A stretch of DNA of 8,291 nucleotides from Deinococcus humi. Lineage in GTDB: Bacteria; Deinococcota; Deinococci; Deinococcales; Deinococcaceae. The stretch covers positions 1 through 8,291 of the forward strand of contig NZ_JACHFL010000043.1 of the NCBI RefSeq assembly GCF_014201875.1, given 5' to 3'. A model generated the notes under the pieces. It was not told the origin of the DNA, searched no databases, and saw only the letters and a program-made list of their open reading frames with translations. Of this stretch, positions 1 to 5,922 are shown piece by piece. A program made the translations under genes and the position numbers. Each line of letters opens with the position of its first letter. The first letter of the stretch is position 1.

Positions 1-62
1 ACGGCGTAGCCGATCACGGCGAGAGGGAATCGGTACCCAGGAAGCTTCTGACCACTCAGCAC
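1..62 (-). CDS. IS6-family transposase, N-terminal fragment
   Basis: Partial coding region running off the window. It begins with a GTG at 62, the same start as in the intact IS A transposase, and encodes about 20 residues: MLSGQKLPGY followed by RFPLAVIGYAV. In IS A the matching N-terminus is MLSDQKLRGY then RFPLAVIGHAV. The full protein would be a DDE transposase of roughly 237 residues acting on the IS ends. Only the segment before the helix-turn-helix is visible, so whether this copy is intact cannot be judged here. Confidence 0.75.
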   Translation of the reverse strand, partial: MLSGQKLPGYRFPLAVIGYA

Positions 63-95
63 CGCGTCACCCTACCCCAACAACTTGCCACAACC
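1..95 (-). mobile_element. IS6-family element, left end only (boundary copy D1)
   Basis: This is the left end of an IS6-family insertion sequence that continues off the left edge. The terminal inverted repeat GGTTGTGGCAAGTTGTT is read on the minus strand from 95 to 79, and a transposase start follows at 62. The segment is an exact reverse complement of 8197-8291. It differs from the corresponding ends of IS A (4214-5022) and IS B (6636-7451) at several bases, so it is a separate IS6 copy or subtype. Its outer end cuts the IS5-family transposase that ends at 96. Confidence 0.9.
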
Positions 96-608
96 CTCGC
101 CAGTCCGGACGCCGTGCACGGCGTCCAGCGTGGCTTCCAATTGACGAGAGTCGTGGACGTTTGCGCCGGTCAGCGTGATGGCCAGCGGTAGACCGGAGGC
201 ATCGATCAGCAGGTGCAGTTTGCTCCCGAGCTTGCCCCGGTCCGTCGGATTGCGCCCCGTCTGTTCGCCCCCACGCGGGGCCGGTAGACTGCAGCCATCC
301 AACGCCGCGCGCGACCAGTCGAGTTGCCCTGCAGCGGCCGCGTGGTTCAGCACCTGCTGGAAGAGACTCGACCACAGACCCTGCGCTTGCCAACGATGAA
401 ATGCGCGCTCACACGTGATGCCGCTCCCAAAGCCCAGAGCGGTGGGGAGCTGCCTCCACGGCAGTCCCCACCGCAGGATGTACAGGATGCCTGCCAGGAC
501 GCGTCTCGGATGGAGGTGCGGGCGACCGCCTTTGGGTCGTGGTGGCGGTTCAGGGATCATGGGAAAGATCAGCGTCCACAGACCATCGGGAACCCATCGC
601 TCGACCAT
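96..608 (-). pseudogene. IS5-family transposase, C-terminally truncated
   Basis: Minus-strand coding region from ATG at 608, preceded by a purine-rich GGTAGGGGG. It keeps 171 residues before the IS6 end cuts it. Visible family features are the N-terminal WVPDGLW...PMIPE region, LAGILYILRWGLPWRQLP (residues 38-55), the first catalytic aspartate in ALDG (D104), GSKLHLLIDASGLPLAI (128-144) and GANVHDS (148-154). This pattern is typical of the IS427-like group of IS5-family transposases. The second aspartate (usually in a DKGYD-like motif) and the catalytic glutamate lie beyond the break, so the protein cannot be active. The reading frame continues for a few residues into the IS6 sequence and ends at a stop near 72. 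Confidence 0.85.
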
Positions 609-646
609 CCCCCTACCTGACCCAACCCGGTTTTGAGCACAGGCTC
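96..646 (-). mobile_element. IS5-family element, 5' part, truncated by IS6
   Basis: The start-proximal part of an IS5-family element in minus orientation. The probable outer end reads GAGCCTGTGCTCAAAACCGG from 646 downward, with TTAA next to it at 647-650 that could be part of a short target duplication. The transposase starts at 608. The element stops abruptly at 96, where the IS6 terminal repeat begins, so the second half and other terminus are missing from this window. The exact terminus at 646 is inferred from the sequence pattern and is not confirmed by a second end. Confidence 0.7.
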
Positions 647-717
647 TTAAGGGGAAGTTATCAGAGGACCGGAGCGGCGGCGGTGACGGGGTACGGTGGG
701 TGAACAGGAGGTCCACC

Positions 718-1539
718 ATGAACCAGAAAAGCCTCGTTCTCGCGGCCCTACTGGTCTGCGCCACCCTTCCCGCTGCTGCCCAGACGACACCCGCTCCACT
801 GTTGAGTGGCACGACAGGCACTCTTTCCTGGGGCCTGTACGCGGGTGGCCTGACCGATTTGCAGACAGGAGACAACCGCCTGCGGCTGAGCGCACCCGAA
901 CAGGCCAAAGTCCTCGGGACCCGGTACGACGCCGGCACCCGCACGGCGCTGATCACGTACCGCCCTCCCCCAGCCCTGGACGTTCGAGGAGCCCTGGACT
1001 TCGCCGCGGCTCAACTTCAGCGCCAGGGCTTTGAACTCACGTTCCGCGTGTACCTGGAGGGCGCGCGCGCCCGTGCCCTGCTGCGCCGCACCGACCGCCT
1101 GGTCGAAGTCCAGATGATTCAGGGGGCCAGCGGCACCATCCAGGCGCTTTATCAGTTCCGGAGCGGGGACCTTCCCCTGCGCCTGCTGGCGGGTGAGGCT
1201 CCAGACAATCTGCGGGTCTACGCTGATCCCATCGACCTGAAGACCGTGCAGATCGTTCCGGGACGGATTTTTCTGACCCCGCCTGGCAACGTGTTGATCG
1301 ACAGCGCCAGTTACCACGACAGGAGAGCCAGTCTGTTGTTCTACGGCAACTACACCCTGAAGGACCTGGAAGACTTCTACCTGCCCTTCTTCAAGTCCCA
1401 GGGCTTTGTCGAGACGTCTGACCGGGACAGCGGTGAGCGGTCCCGCACCTACCAGCTGGCCCGCTCGAGCGAGACGTACAGCCTGACCCTGAATGCCTCG
1501 GACGCGACGTCGCGGTCCAGGGTCACCCTGGGACCATGA
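718..1539 (+). CDS. Exported two-domain protein, paralogue of 3014-4003 (P1)
   Basis: A 273-residue protein of unknown function, probably secreted or periplasmic. Start ATG 718 is chosen because AGGAGGT lies 5 nt upstream (706-712); an in-frame ATG at 700 has no such site. Residues 1-22 form a Sec signal peptide with a likely cut after AAA, before QTTPAP. Two similar domains follow, about 29-147 and 163-265. Each has an early strand-rich segment and a later F/L-x-Q-L...QGF-type helix end (QLQRQGF 99-105, FYLPFFKSQGF 220-230). Domain 1 aligns with domain 1 of the protein at 3014-4003: LSG-T---L-W-LY, then QA-V-GT-YD, then QL--QGF. There is no catalytic motif that I recognise. The hydrolase gene starts 37-49 bp downstream on the same strand and may be co-transcribed. 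No convincing promoter was found between the IS5 end and this gene. Confidence 0.85.
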   Translation: MNQKSLVLAALLVCATLPAAAQTTPAPLLSGTTGTLSWGLYAGGLTDLQTGDNRLRLSAPEQAKVLGTRYDAGTRTALITYRPPPALDVRGALDFAAAQLQRQGFELTFRVYLEGARARALLRRTDRLVEVQMIQGASGTIQALYQFRSGDLPLRLLAGEAPDNLRVYADPIDLKTVQIVPGRIFLTPPGNVLIDSASYHDRRASLLFYGNYTLKDLEDFYLPFFKSQGFVETSDRDSGERSRTYQLARSSETYSLTLNASDATSRSRVTLGP

Positions 1540-1588
1540 ACGGTGAGCGGCCCGGTGACCGGGGCGCCTTGATTGCATGGGACCCACC

Positions 1589-2617
1589 ATGCGACTGAAG
1601 GCCCCTACCCCCGATCCGCGCGCCGCTTCCGTCCTCCTGGCTGCGCTGGTGGTGGGATGGGCGATCCTGGCCCGTCAAACCTCCGAACACTGGTGGTGGG
1701 TGGCGACCCTGGACCTGATTCCGCCGCAACTGCTGCTGCCGCTCTTTGCGCTGCTGGCGTGGCTGGCGTGGCGCGCGGGCCAACTTCGCTGGGCGGCCTG
1801 GAACGTGCTGGCCGCCGCCGCTTTCGTGGTGGTGCAAGTGGGCCTTGTCCTGCCCAGTGAGCGCCCGGTTGTCTCCGCGCCCATCACCCTGCTGAGCCTC
1901 AACACGCTGGATGCCTCCGCCGATCCGGGGCGGATCGCCCAGCTGGCCCGCCGGGAGGGAGCCGACGTGGTGGTCCTTCAGGAGGCGCTGTTCAAGGACC
2001 GGCCCCAGGAGACCTATGCGGCGCGCGTGCGCGCCGCCTTTCCCGGTTGGTCCACGGCGCATCAGGGAGAACTGCTCACCCTGACGCGCCTGCCCCTATT
2101 GGAGAGCCGACCGCTCCGGTTTCCCCAGACCGGTCACGTCCTGTTGGTCACGCGCCTACAGACCAGGACCGGTGAAGTGACGGTGGTCAACGTCCACCTG
2201 CCTACCCTGGCGCTGCTCACCGACATCAACCGGCCCGGCGAACCCCGCGCTCTGCCGGGGCGGGTGGCCTGGCGGTTGCACCTCCGTCGGGAATTGCCCG
2301 GAGCCGTGAGCCAGGTGCAGGCTACCGCGCCGGGCGCGGTGGTGCTGGTCGGCGATATGAATGCCCCGGCACGCGGCGAGCTCCACCGTCTGTTGCGGGC
2401 CACTGGCCTGCGCGACGCTTTTGTGCAGGCGGGCGCGGGCTTCGGATTCACCTATGCCGCCCGTCTGGGCTTCCTGCGGTTGGATTACACCTGGGGAGAC
2501 GGTGTGGTCTTCACGGCAGCCCGCGCGTTGCCAGAGGTGTTGAGTGACCACCGCCCCCTGCTGGTTCGCTTCGGCCTCCACCCTGGAACCACATCCAGCA
2601 GCGTCCGTCAGCCATGA
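1589..2617 (+). CDS. Membrane-anchored endonuclease/exonuclease/phosphatase-family hydrolase
   Basis: A 342-residue protein with an N-terminal membrane anchor and a metal-dependent phosphoesterase domain of the EEP (DNase I/Mg-dependent phosphatase) superfamily. Three hydrophobic segments lie at about residues 13-30, 43-62 and 68-88. The positively charged N-terminus and the RAGQLR loop suggest that the catalytic domain, about 98-330, faces outward. All superfamily motifs are present: SLNT (N105), VVVLQEA (E132), NVHLP (H203), VGDMNAP (D256, N258), RLDYTW (D299) and LSDHRP (D320, H321), so it should be active. The substrate cannot be read from sequence; family members cleave nucleic acids, phosphoinositides, sphingomyelin or other phosphodiesters. 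ATG 1589 has a weak GGGA 6 nt upstream; ATG 1577 in the same frame, adding four residues, is equally possible. It follows the exported protein gene closely and is probably in one operon with it. Confidence 0.88.
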   Translation: MRLKAPTPDPRAASVLLAALVVGWAILARQTSEHWWWVATLDLIPPQLLLPLFALLAWLAWRAGQLRWAAWNVLAAAAFVVVQVGLVLPSERPVVSAPITLLSLNTLDASADPGRIAQLARREGADVVVLQEALFKDRPQETYAARVRAAFPGWSTAHQGELLTLTRLPLLESRPLRFPQTGHVLLVTRLQTRTGEVTVVNVHLPTLALLTDINRPGEPRALPGRVAWRLHLRRELPGAVSQVQATAPGAVVLVGDMNAPARGELHRLLRATGLRDAFVQAGAGFGFTYAARLGFLRLDYTWGDGVVFTAARALPEVLSDHRPLLVRFGLHPGTTSSSVRQP

Positions 2618-2655
2618 GCACGCGCTTCCTTTCCACTGCGATTTGTGACCGGTCC

Positions 2656-2684
2656 TTGGTGTGAAGCGGATCAGACTATATAAA
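2656..2684 (+). promoter_or_regulatory. Putative sigma-70-type promoter
   Basis: TTGGTG at 2656-2661 and TATAAA at 2679-2684 are separated by 17 nt, which fits a housekeeping promoter with a good -10 and a moderate -35. It is the only clear promoter found between the hydrolase gene and the exported protein gene at 3014, and it lies in the AT-rich gap. Transcription would start near 2691. Confidence 0.5.
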
Positions 2685-2935
2685 GAAAGCATGCAGATTC
2701 CGAAATGCAGAAAGATGAGCTGTCGTGGCAGACCCATGTATGCCTCTTCATTTTGAGAACTGACTCATAGATAGAAATCATTCTGAAACAACGAATCACC
2801 TGAAGACACATTCATGCTTGTCGCAATCGATGGCCGCTCCATTAAAGAGCTGTAGTCTGGAAATGAAGAGTTTTTGGCCGCATTTCATTTCATTGTTCGT
2901 CGACAGCCTGGTGCTAAGGTCAGTTTCGATAGCTA

Positions 2936-2984
2936 GGAGCCAGCTTCTACTTTCGAGAACCCGAGGCTGGCTTCCTCATCTTTT
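2936..2984 (+). terminator. Terminator- or attenuator-like hairpin in the leader of P2
   Basis: AGCCAGC (2938-2944) pairs with GCTGGCT (2966-2972), and the helix can extend by a G-T and a G-C pair on the outside. The loop is 21 nt. The pyrimidine-rich tail TCCTCATCTTTT follows at 2973-2984. The hairpin ends only about 20 nt before the ribosome-binding site of the gene at 3014. It could end a small RNA made from the upstream promoter or act as an attenuator for P2. The U-tract is interrupted, so termination strength is uncertain. Confidence 0.4.
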
Positions 2985-3013
2985 GAGCAGTGTTATCAAA
3001 TCAAGGAGTTTCT

Positions 3014-4003
3014 ATGAATAAGACGATAATTCGCAATGCTGGCGCTTTCGCCCTGACCGCTTTCCTCGCTCTCGCACCTGTGGCCATGGCGCAGCAGCAA
3101 CCTGTCCTCTCTGGCTCTACCAACGGTCTGGCCTGGACCTTGTATGGTCCCGGCGAACTGGGCAGTCTGAGCAACCAGTCCACCACGCTCAAGGTCTCCG
3201 CCCATCCTCAGGCCACCGTCGTCGGCACCAAGTACGACAATCAGTCGGCCGTGCTGGCCTTCCGGGTCGACGCGCCCCTGATGACGGTCTACACCTACCA
3301 CGACAACCAGCTGCGCGCCCAGGGGTTTACCCGGACCTCGCAGAACATGGGCGACAACAACGCTCAGGCCACGTACACCCGCAATGGGTCACAGGTCCGC
3401 CTCAATCTGGTGCGCCAGGGCAACAACAGTTACCGCGCCACCTTCGACCTGAGCGGCGTGCAGATGATGGCGCAGGGCAATACAAGCACCACGAACACCA
3501 ATACGACGTCGGCCACCAACGACAGCACGGGTGCCGCCGCAACGAAGCTCGTCCTGCCGGTCACGGTGGTGGGCGTGACCACCTTCACGCCGGAACAGAA
3601 CACCGCTGCGGGCCGTAACCCGCTGGTCGGTGCCAAGGACTTTGCGGGCGTGCAGTATCAGGTGTACGGTCCGATCGAACTGAACGACCTGTCGAACAAT
3701 CCGCAGACCGTCAGGTTCTCCATCCCGCAGGGGTCCGCCCTGACGGCGGCGGACATCAACGAGGACGGCACCCTGATGGCCCGGATCGAGGGCTCGAGCC
3801 TGAACCTGCAGCAGGTCATGGCCTTCTATGACCGCCAGTTCAAGGCCCAGGGCTTTACCCTGGTCAACCCCACCGATACTGGCGCGGGTCTGGACTACGC
3901 CCTGACCTACATCTACGAGCGCGGCGCACAGAGCCGGGTGTCGTTCAGCGTGGAAAAGGAGTTCGGCACCTACCGCCTGGTCTGGGACTTCCAGCGCTCC
4001 TGA
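3014..4003 (+). CDS. Exported two-domain protein with Thr/Asn-rich linker (P2)
   Basis: A 329-residue protein of unknown function. ATG 3014 is chosen because AAGGAG (3003-3008) sits 5 nt upstream. Residues 1-26 are a Sec signal peptide ending in VAMA before QQQP. Domain 1 spans about 31-148 and domain 2 about 212-326. Both start with a Y/W-x-(V/L)-Y-G-P motif (WTLYGPGEL 41-49, YQVYGPIEL 215-223) and later carry a QL/QF--QGF motif (QLRAQGF 99-105, QFKAQGF 275-281), so this is an internal duplication. A low-complexity Thr/Asn/Ser linker (about 156-178) joins them. It is clearly related to the protein at 718-1539, which flanks the hydrolase on the other side. The absence of a lipobox or membrane segment suggests a soluble periplasmic or secreted protein. 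It probably binds something rather than catalyses a reaction, but this is inference. Confidence 0.87.
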   Translation: MNKTIIRNAGAFALTAFLALAPVAMAQQQPVLSGSTNGLAWTLYGPGELGSLSNQSTTLKVSAHPQATVVGTKYDNQSAVLAFRVDAPLMTVYTYHDNQLRAQGFTRTSQNMGDNNAQATYTRNGSQVRLNLVRQGNNSYRATFDLSGVQMMAQGNTSTTNTNTTSATNDSTGAAATKLVLPVTVVGVTTFTPEQNTAAGRNPLVGAKDFAGVQYQVYGPIELNDLSNNPQTVRFSIPQGSALTAADINEDGTLMARIEGSSLNLQQVMAFYDRQFKAQGFTLVNPTDTGAGLDYALTYIYERGAQSRVSFSVEKEFGTYRLVWDFQRS

Positions 4004-4039
4004 GCTCCAGTTCCAGAATCTTCTGAAGTTCTGAAGTGC

Positions 4040-4082
4040 CAAAGACAGCGGGCAGCCGATTGCGGGCCGCCCGCTGTCTTTG
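4040..4082 (+). terminator. Strong hairpin between P2 and the lipoprotein gene
   Basis: A perfect 14-bp stem: CAAAGACAGCGGGC (4040-4053) pairs with GCCCGCTGTCTTTG (4069-4082), with a 15-nt loop. The A-rich and U-rich ends pair as in a bidirectional Rho-independent terminator, but only three U residues end the 3' arm. The stem ends 1 nt before the AAGGAGGT of the next gene, so it may also act as an attenuator or affect ribosome access. Confidence 0.75.
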
Positions 4083-4098
4083 AAAGGAGGTCAAAATC

Positions 4099-4272
4099 AT
4101 GAAGATCAACGGAATGGCCACTGTCCTGTTGCTGGGCAGCCTGGCCCTCGGGCTGGCTGCATGCGACACAGAATCTCAGCAGACCACCACCACACAGACC
4201 ACCCCGGTAGAGAGGTTGTGGCAAGTTGTTGGCGCTCAGGAAGCGGGAAGCCTGGAAAGGCAGGTGGCCTGA
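4099..4272 (+). pseudogene. Small lipoprotein gene interrupted by IS A
   Basis: A start at ATG 4099 with a strong AAGGAGGT (4084-4091) 7 nt upstream gives a signal peptide ending in the lipobox LAAC (Cys22), then a Thr/Gln-rich stretch (DTESQQTTTTQTTPVE). Only the first 38 codons are native. At 4214 the IS A terminal repeat begins, and the frame runs 19 residues into it before TGA at 4270-4272, giving a 57-residue chimera. The sequence after the other IS end (5023 onward) does not look like its continuation, so the rest of the gene is not in this window. The mature lipoprotein would have been membrane-attached; function is unknown. No separate promoter is visible, so expression would depend on read-through of the preceding hairpin. 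Confidence 0.75.
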
Positions 4273-4287
4273 AGTTCAGGCCACCTG
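4261..4287 (-). terminator. Hairpin overlapping the IS A transposase stop codon
   Basis: CAGGTGGCCTGAA (4261-4273) and TTCAGGCCACCTG (4275-4287) form a 13-bp inverted repeat. On the minus strand the transposase TGA (4278-4276) lies inside the apex. The same arrangement recurs at 5896-5922 and 7376-7402 with compensatory changes. It probably ends transposase transcription and may block read-through in both directions. Confidence 0.65.
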
Positions 4288-4989
4288 CTGTAGCACGTCC
4301 CGCCACGTCTCGAAAGCAGCCTGTTGGTGGGAACGCCGGCGGCGAGCGGGAACGGTGGAGCGGGCGGGGTGCTGCAGGTTCGTGATCCGGGCGTGCAGGT
4401 CGAGAAATCTTTGCGCCCGTCGTCGGGATCGGAAGCCCCGCTGCGCATGTTCCTGCCGCCGGGTGGGTCGGTGAGACTGCTCAATCAAGTTATTACAGCG
4501 CGCCGTTGAGACAACCTGGACGTGCTCCACGGTGTGGAGCACGGGAAGTTCCCGCAGGGCAGCGCCGTAACTCCAGAGCTTATCGGTGTGAATAACCTCT
4601 GGCACGTCGTATTCGCCCAGCAGTCGCTGGAAGAACGATCTTGCGGCCTCGGTATCCCGGTGCTCTTGCAAGAAGACGTCCAACACGGCGCCGCGCTCAT
4701 CGACTGCCCGCCACAACCAGTGCTTGACCCCGCCGATGTCCACGTGCATCTCGTCAAGGTGCCACCGGGAACCCCGACGGGGTTCCCGGTGGCGTAGACC
4801 TTGGGCGAACAGGTCGCTGAACTTGATGCACCAGCTACGGATAGACTCGCGGGTGACGCAGATCCCCCGTTCTAGCAGAAGTTCTTCAACATCCCGGTAG
4901 CTCAGCGTGAAGCGGTGGTACAGCCACACGGCGTGGCCGATCACGGCGAGGGGAAATCGGTAGCCGCGAAGCTTCTGATCGCTCAGCAC
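4276..4989 (-). CDS. IS6-family DDE transposase, intact
   Basis: A 237-residue transposase starting at GTG 4989; the same GTG context recurs in the other IS6 copies here. The N-terminal region (about 20-60) carries the helix-turn-helix expected to bind the inverted repeats: LYHRFTLSYRDVEELLLERG followed by RESIRSWC. The RNase H-like core has D79 (in HLDEMHVD), D136 (in IHTDK) and E170 (in NNLIEQSHRP), with the short D-to-E spacing (33 residues between) typical of IS6. HRPTRR after the glutamate is also typical. The length matches full members. It should be active and might act on the non-autonomous IS B nearby. Its stop codon lies inside a perfect hairpin (4261-4287). Confidence 0.95.
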   Translation of the reverse strand: MLSDQKLRGYRFPLAVIGHAVWLYHRFTLSYRDVEELLLERGICVTRESIRSWCIKFSDLFAQGLRHREPRRGSRWHLDEMHVDIGGVKHWLWRAVDERGAVLDVFLQEHRDTEAARSFFQRLLGEYDVPEVIHTDKLWSYGAALRELPVLHTVEHVQVVSTARCNNLIEQSHRPTRRQEHAQRGFRSRRRAQRFLDLHARITNLQHPARSTVPARRRRSHQQAAFETWRDVLQQVA

Positions 4990-5034
4990 CGCGTTACCCT
5001 ACCTCAACAACTTGCCACAACCGTTGCAATTTCA

Positions 5035-5100
5035 CACGACACGGATGCACCCCGGCTGTGCGCGAAGATTGTGGAGACGAACGGATTTGCACGCTGGAGA
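5035..5100. repeat. Degenerate 66-bp repeat, copy 1
   Basis: About 73% identical, by manual alignment with two small gaps, to 7963-8028. Both copies can fold an outer helix: here CCGGC (5052-5056) pairs with GCTGG (5093-5097) and GTGC (5058-5061) pairs with GCAC (5089-5092). It lies just past the antitoxin stop and next to IS A. Translations of both strands show scattered similarity between the copies, so a coding remnant is possible, but no start or full frame is shared. Confidence 0.5.
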
Positions 5101-5107
5101 CAGGCGG

Positions 5108-5428
5108 TCAGCCGATCAGGAAGCGCTCCTCACCCAGCTTGACCGTGACCTCGATGTCGCCGCCCAGCGCCTGCACGAAGGCGCGCAGGGTCGCCAGCTC
5201 GGTCTTCTCCAGGTCACCGCGCTCGATACGCGACACCCGCGACTGCGAGATGCCCAGTCGCCTTGAGAGTTCCTCCTGGTTCAGTCCGGTGGCGCTGCGG
5301 ACTTCGGCCAGCCGGTGGGCGCGGACCTGGGCCAGCATCGTGCTTTTCAGCCCCGCCACGTACTCTTCATTCACGCGTCCGTCAGCCACGGCCCCAGCGC
5401 GTACGGCCTTCCAGTTCTGTGCCTTCAT
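5108..5428 (-). CDS. HigA-like antitoxin, XRE-family helix-turn-helix protein
   Basis: A 106-residue DNA-binding protein that should neutralise the toxin encoded just upstream and repress the shared promoter. Residues 46-71 hold a Cro/C1-type helix-turn-helix: TGLNQEELSRRLGISQSRVS then RIERGD. The C-terminal half (about 75-100) ends in TLRAFVQALGGDIEVTVKLG, a tail common in HigA antitoxins of this type. ATG 5428 is preceded by GAGGAGGAG and overlaps the toxin stop in ATGA (5425-5428), which indicates translational coupling. It is the second gene of the operon, the toxin-first order typical of higBA. The assignment rests on the motif, the size and the partner gene. Confidence 0.9.
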   Translation of the reverse strand: MKAQNWKAVRAGAVADGRVNEEYVAGLKSTMLAQVRAHRLAEVRSATGLNQEELSRRLGISQSRVSRIERGDLEKTELATLRAFVQALGGDIEVTVKLGEERFLIG

Positions 5429-5790
5429 GTCTCCTCCTCGTCGTAGTCCCCGGCCAGCCAGCGCTCGTAGCGCTCTTCGGCCATGGGAATGTGCTGGACG
5501 TACCACTCCTTCCAGCGTCCGGCCTTGTCGCCAGCGGTGAGCAGGATGACCTGCCGCCGGGGATCGAAGGCGAACAGGATGCGGATCTCGCTTCTTCCTG
5601 CCGAACCCGGCCGTAGCTCCTTGAGATGGGTCAGCCTGGAGCCGCGTAGGGTGTCCACCAACGGCCGCCCCAGGGAGGGACCAGCCTCGGCCAACAGATC
5701 CACCGCAGCCGTGACCAGGTCAGCGGTGGTGCCGTCTAGACCCTGGTACCACTCCGTCACTTCGGAGAGCAGGATGACGGTCCAGGGCAT
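5425..5790 (-). CDS. HigB-like toxin, RelE/ParE superfamily (Gp49-like)
   Basis: A 121-residue protein of the phage-derived Gp49/HigB group, whose members are usually ribosome-dependent mRNA interferases. Family features include SLGRPLVDTLRGSRLTHLKE (residues 39-58), LRPG (59-62), RSEIRILFAFDPRRQVILL (66-84), then GDKAGRWKEWY and AEERYERW. The acidic C-terminus AGDYDEEET is unusual but short. ATG 5790 is chosen because a TATACT box ends 5 nt upstream, so the transcript would begin at the A of ATG (leaderless). An in-frame start at 5823 would place the promoter inside the gene. It is followed by the antitoxin with a 4-nt overlap. The cassette lies between an IS A left end and an IS C right end. 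Confidence 0.88.
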   Translation of the reverse strand: MPWTVILLSEVTEWYQGLDGTTADLVTAAVDLLAEAGPSLGRPLVDTLRGSRLTHLKELRPGSAGRSEIRILFAFDPRRQVILLTAGDKAGRWKEWYVQHIPMAEERYERWLAGDYDEEET

Positions 5791-5823
5791 GGCACAGTAT
5801 ACCTTCAGCGTCATAGAACTCAA
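5791..5823 (-). promoter_or_regulatory. Leaderless promoter of the toxin-antitoxin operon
   Basis: On the minus strand, TTGAGT (5823-5818) and TATACT (5801-5796) are separated by 16 nt, and the -10 box ends 5 nt before the ATG at 5790. Transcription would begin at or next to the start codon. A TANNNT box this close to the ATG is the known signature of leaderless genes in Deinococcus. The small palindrome GTATAC overlaps the -10 box, but no clear antitoxin operator can be defined. Confidence 0.65.
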
Positions 5824-5895
5824 GAGGTCTGTCAGGCTGGCAGCCCTGTTTCATCGGTTCTGGCAAGTTAACCAGCGAAGGGGCGAGTAAGGTCA

Positions 5896-5922
5896 GTGGC
5901 CGTCTGAAGTTCAGACGGCCAC
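5896..5922 (-). terminator. Hairpin overlapping the IS C transposase stop codon
   Basis: GTGGCCGTCTGAA (5896-5908) and TTCAGACGGCCAC (5910-5922) form a perfect 13-bp inverted repeat containing the minus-strand TGA (5913-5911). It is the positional equivalent of the IS A and IS B hairpins, with a different but still fully paired sequence. Confidence 0.6.

Larger units (their letters stand above)
2618..3013 (+). other. AT-richer intergenic leader region before the second exported protein
   Basis: A stretch of 396 bp with no credible gene. Its base composition is visibly more AT-rich than the coding DNA on both sides. It holds a promoter-like site at 2656-2684, so a transcript beginning near 2691 would carry a leader of about 320 nt before the ATG at 3014. 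It also has a GAAATGA/TCATTTC inverted repeat (2860-2866 and 2885-2891) and a terminator-like hairpin at 2936-2984. A tiny ATG reading frame at 2815 encodes 13 residues (MLVAIDGRSIKEL) but has no clear ribosome site. The region may be a long regulatory 5' leader, or may encode a small RNA ending at the hairpin; neither is proven. Confidence 0.55.
4214..5022 (-). mobile_element. Complete IS6-family insertion sequence (IS A)
   Basis: An 809-bp element with perfect 17-bp terminal inverted repeats GGTTGTGGCAAGTTGTT at 4214-4230 and 5006-5022. It encodes one intact transposase on the minus strand. The 8 bp outside each end (CGGTAGAGA-side and GTTGCAAT) do not match, so no target duplication is present. 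For this family that suggests a cointegrate or adjacent deletion after insertion. It cuts a lipoprotein gene on its right-end side and borders the toxin-antitoxin segment on its left-end side. Confidence 0.93.

Noticed and set aside
1521..1560. GGTCACC (1521-1527) and GGTGACC (1554-1560) inverted repeat around the P1 stop codon, possible terminator before the hydrolase gene
   Set aside because: The loop is 26 nt, the stem only 7 bp and no T-run follows. It may be chance in GC-rich DNA, and the close gene spacing favours co-transcription.
2818..3021. A 67-codon plus-strand frame in the gap before P2, with a TTG start
   Set aside because: It has no ribosome-binding site, an irregular composition, overlaps the start of P2 and contains the hairpin. 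A non-coding leader explains the region better.
5023..5107. Continuation of the interrupted lipoprotein gene after IS A
   Set aside because: No frame continues the Thr-rich tether plausibly, and the IS lacks target duplications, so the two sides need not have been adjacent.
5108..5506. Longer antitoxin start at 5506
   Set aside because: It would overlap the toxin gene by more than 80 bp and lacks a ribosome site. The ATG at 5428 has GAGGAGGAG and a 4-nt overlap with the toxin stop.
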